Shown one piece after another: positions 61,656 to 64,000 of a stretch of DNA of 64,000 nucleotides; the stretch's first letter is position 1, and each line of letters opens with the position of its first letter. A program made the translations under genes and the position numbers. Source of the DNA: Filimonas lacunae (lineage in GTDB: Bacteria > Bacteroidota > Bacteroidia > Chitinophagales > Chitinophagaceae); contig NZ_AP017422.1 of the NCBI RefSeq assembly GCF_002355595.1, positions 7,692,823 to 7,756,822 of the forward strand, written 5' to 3'. The notes under the pieces are model-generated. The model did not search any database and was not told the DNA's origin. It saw only the letters and a program-made list of their open reading frames with translations.

Positions 61656-63947
61656 ATGAAAAGTATCGTTACCCTTTTATATGCAATAGTTATGATGGTG
61701 TTGGCCTGCGCCTGCAGCAATACCAAATACCTGAAGGGTAACCAGCAATTATATACTGGCGCCACTGTTAAAATAGAATCAACAGGTAAGGTGCCTAACA
61801 AAAAAGAATTGAAAAATGAACTGAGCGGTTTACTAAGGCCCGAACCTAATTCCAGTTTCCTGGGCTTAAAAATAAAACTGTGGGCTTATAATATAGCTGG
61901 CAACCCCACGGGTAAAGGATTGCGTTACTGGTTAAAGTATAAGTTTGGCGAACCGCCTGTACTGGCTTCTTTATCTGCCTTTGAAAAGAACAGGGCCATA
62001 TTGCAGAACCGCCTGGAAAACCGGGGTTATTTTGGAGATACGGTCACTTTTGATACTTCTGTAAAAAGCAGGAGGGCTTATGTAACCTATACTGCTGCTG
62101 TGCGCGATCAGTATCAGTTGGGAAAAGTAACTTTTAAACTGGATTCCAGCGAACTGGGTAAAGGTATTGCGCGAACAACCCGCCGTTCACGTTTACGCCC
62201 GGGCAATCCTTACGATCTGGAAACGATTAAGGAAGAGCGCACACGTATAGATAACCGGTTAAAGCAAAAAGGCTTTTATTATTTTAATGAAGACTATCTG
62301 CTGGCTAAAGCGGACTCTACGGTGGGAGATAGTAAGGTGGATATAGCTATGCAGGTAAAGCCTGAAATGCCAACCAAAGCGGGGCTGCCTTATCGCATTA
62401 ACGATATATATGTATATACGGATTATGACGCAAGAGATACCGCTTTCAGGCCCAGGGGAACTACACATATAGGTGGCTACACTATTATAGACCCGGAACA
62501 TAAGTTTAAACCACAGATATTTAACCGCACACTGATATTTGATTCAGGCGATTTATATAACCGGGAAGCGCATAACCTGTCGTTAAACCGGTTAACTACC
62601 CTGGGTGTATTTAAGTATGTAAAAGCCCGTTTCCGGGAAGTGCCTAATGCTAAGCAGCCACTACTCAACGTGTATTACTACCTGACGCCTACGGAGAAAA
62701 AATCTATACGGTTTGAAGCTTCCGCATTAACCAAATCCAACAACGCCAATGGTGGTGAGGTGTCGGTAAACTGGCGTCACCGCAACCTGTTAAAAGGGGC
62801 AGAGCTGTTTGTGGTATCTACCTATGCAGGCCTGGAACAACAGCTGTCGGGGCAGGGCAATATTGCCACGCGGCGTATAGGGGCTACGGTAAGTATTTCT
62901 GTTCCACGGTTAATAACCCCGTTTGTACAGTTTAATACCAACAGTGGCTTTGTGCCTAAAACAAAGGCAGAGCTGGGCTATGAAATATATAACCGAAGCA
63001 ACCAATATACACTTACTTCCTCTAAAGCTACTTTCGGTTATATCTTTAAAGAAAGCGCTCAGAAAGAGCATACGCTGAATCTTGTAAGTATTAACTACGT
63101 AAAACCAACAGATATTACCCCCGAGTTTCAGGCACAGCTGGATACCAATATCACACTGGCAAGAAGCATAGAACGGCAGTTTATTATAGGAACGAATTAT
63201 AACTTCAATCTCAACACGCAGATTAACCCCAACCGCAAGCGCAATAATTTTTACTTTAATGGCAACATTGATTTATCCGGCAACCTGTTGGGCGCAATTA
63301 CCGGTGCTAACATAGATAAAGGCAAAGAGCGGCAGATATTCAACACGCCTTTTTCGCAGTACACCAAGTTGGAAGCCGATTTCCGGCACTACCTTTCTTT
63401 TGGAAAGTTTAATCAGTTTGTGTCGCGTATTACAGCAGGGGTAGGGTTTGCCTATGGCAACAGCAGCACATTACCATTTATCAAGCAGTTTTTTGCTGGT
63501 GGTGTCAACGATATCCGGGCGTTTCGTTCCCGCTCGTTAGGACCGGGTACCTATTATGCAGGTAACCGCGCCGAAGTGGGCTTTTTACCCGATCAGCCCG
63601 GTGATGTAAAAATTGAAATGAATGCTGAATACCGCGCTAAACTGTTTTCCATAGTAAGAGGGGCTTTATTTATTGATGCGGGTAATATCTGGACGCGTCA
63701 GGCAGATACCGCCCGTAGGGGTTCGCAGTTTAGTAAAGACTTTTTAAAGGAGATGGCTGTGGGTGTTGGGGCCGGCCTGCGGTTTGATATCAGCATTTTG
63801 ATTTTAAGGCTGGATCTGGCTTTTCCTATCCGCAAACCCTGGTTGCCCGAAAATGAACGCTGGGTGATTAAAAACATCGACCTGGGCAACTCAAAATGGC
63901 GTAAAGACAACCTCGTTTTCAACCTCGCTATCGGTTATCCCTTCTGA
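61656..63947 (+). CDS. tamL: TamL, BamA/TamA-like outer-membrane lipoprotein
   Basis: The Omp85-family partner of TamB. In Bacteroidota it is a lipoprotein. The 763-residue product has a lipobox-like VLAC with Cys18, an N-terminal POTRA region (about 60-320) and a C-terminal 16-strand barrel (about 350-763) with the conserved GGVNDIRAFRSRSLGPGTYY of the Omp85 loop-6 motif and a final aromatic strand NLAIGYPF. It is 17 bases after tamB. A small hairpin follows at 63948-63963. Confidence 0.9.
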   Translation: MKSIVTLLYAIVMMVLACACSNTKYLKGNQQLYTGATVKIESTGKVPNKKELKNELSGLLRPEPNSSFLGLKIKLWAYNIAGNPTGKGLRYWLKYKFGEPPVLASLSAFEKNRAILQNRLENRGYFGDTVTFDTSVKSRRAYVTYTAAVRDQYQLGKVTFKLDSSELGKGIARTTRRSRLRPGNPYDLETIKEERTRIDNRLKQKGFYYFNEDYLLAKADSTVGDSKVDIAMQVKPEMPTKAGLPYRINDIYVYTDYDARDTAFRPRGTTHIGGYTIIDPEHKFKPQIFNRTLIFDSGDLYNREAHNLSLNRLTTLGVFKYVKARFREVPNAKQPLLNVYYYLTPTEKKSIRFEASALTKSNNANGGEVSVNWRHRNLLKGAELFVVSTYAGLEQQLSGQGNIATRRIGATVSISVPRLITPFVQFNTNSGFVPKTKAELGYEIYNRSNQYTLTSSKATFGYIFKESAQKEHTLNLVSINYVKPTDITPEFQAQLDTNITLARSIERQFIIGTNYNFNLNTQINPNRKRNNFYFNGNIDLSGNLLGAITGANIDKGKERQIFNTPFSQYTKLEADFRHYLSFGKFNQFVSRITAGVGFAYGNSSTLPFIKQFFAGGVNDIRAFRSRSLGPGTYYAGNRAEVGFLPDQPGDVKIEMNAEYRAKLFSIVRGALFIDAGNIWTRQADTARRGSQFSKDFLKEMAVGVGAGLRFDISILILRLDLAFPIRKPWLPENERWVIKNIDLGNSKWRKDNLVFNLAIGYPF

Positions 63948-64000
63948 TTTTACGTGTGTAAAATATACATTAAGGCCTTCATTTGTAAAAAAATGGTCGA

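Noticed and set aside
1-64000. CRISPR array, insertion sequence or large tandem repeats
   Set aside because: I saw no regularly spaced repeats, no transposase or integrase gene and no terminal inverted repeats with target duplications.

Overview
The window reads as ordinary chromosome of a Bacteroidota bacterium, most likely Chitinophagales/Chitinophagaceae (inference). The evidence is the type IX secretion and gliding genes (gldJ, porV, porT, a PorP/SprF protein), promoters of the Bacteroidota type (TTTG, about 20 bases, TAnnTTTG), bacillithiol synthesis (bshA), the TamB/TamL pair, a Bat-type moxR locus and an S16 protein with a long tail. Coding density is high, and I see no insertion sequence, prophage, integrase, CRISPR array or rRNA operon.

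Layout. 1-9 kb: murF (cut by the window edge) and gldJ on the minus strand, divergent from porV-ispF-dut-DUF4292 lipoprotein-EnvC-like gene, then bshA. 9-16 kb: SAM methyltransferase, EI24 membrane protein, alkyladenine glycosylase, PorP/SprF protein, upp divergent from anmK, adenine deaminase and a 443-base non-coding stretch. 16-22.5 kb, minus strand: trmD, beta-barrel protein, S4 protein, M20 dipeptidase, CDF transporter, LptF/G permease, START-like protein. 22.7-27.3 kb, plus strand: rpoD-type sigma factor, ffh, rpsP, rimM, tatD and tRNA-Ser(GGA). 27.4-31.7 kb, minus strand: YiaA-like protein, Crp/Fnr regulator, Wzi-like barrel and two less-known genes. 31.9-37.1 kb: PepSY protein, MscS channel, GH27 alpha-galactosidase. 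37.1-45.2 kb, minus strand: CarD-like protein, ABC exporter, YifB, MutS-like ATPase, pyrC, porT, menG/ubiE. 45.4-50.3 kb: moxR-DUF58-membrane protein-batA, then rsgA. 50.3-55.2 kb: small genes, a gamma carbonic anhydrase, a class III aminotransferase, three short low-complexity proteins and an AI-2E-family permease. 55.3-63.9 kb: YtxH, holin-X-like protein, an unknown, a 49-residue lmo0937-type protein, tamB and tamL.

The joining theme is the cell envelope: peptidoglycan (murF, EnvC, anmK), type IX secretion, LPS transport (LptF/G), outer-membrane assembly (TamB/TamL), stretch sensing (MscS) and Bat proteins. The most unusual points are the small-membrane-protein operon running into tamB, a Crp-type palindrome placed about 40 bases before a predicted start site next to a Crp/Fnr gene, six genes whose -7 element lies 4-5 bases before the start codon, and several long hairpins without U-tracts at gene ends. 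No clearly new multi-gene defence or metabolic system is visible.
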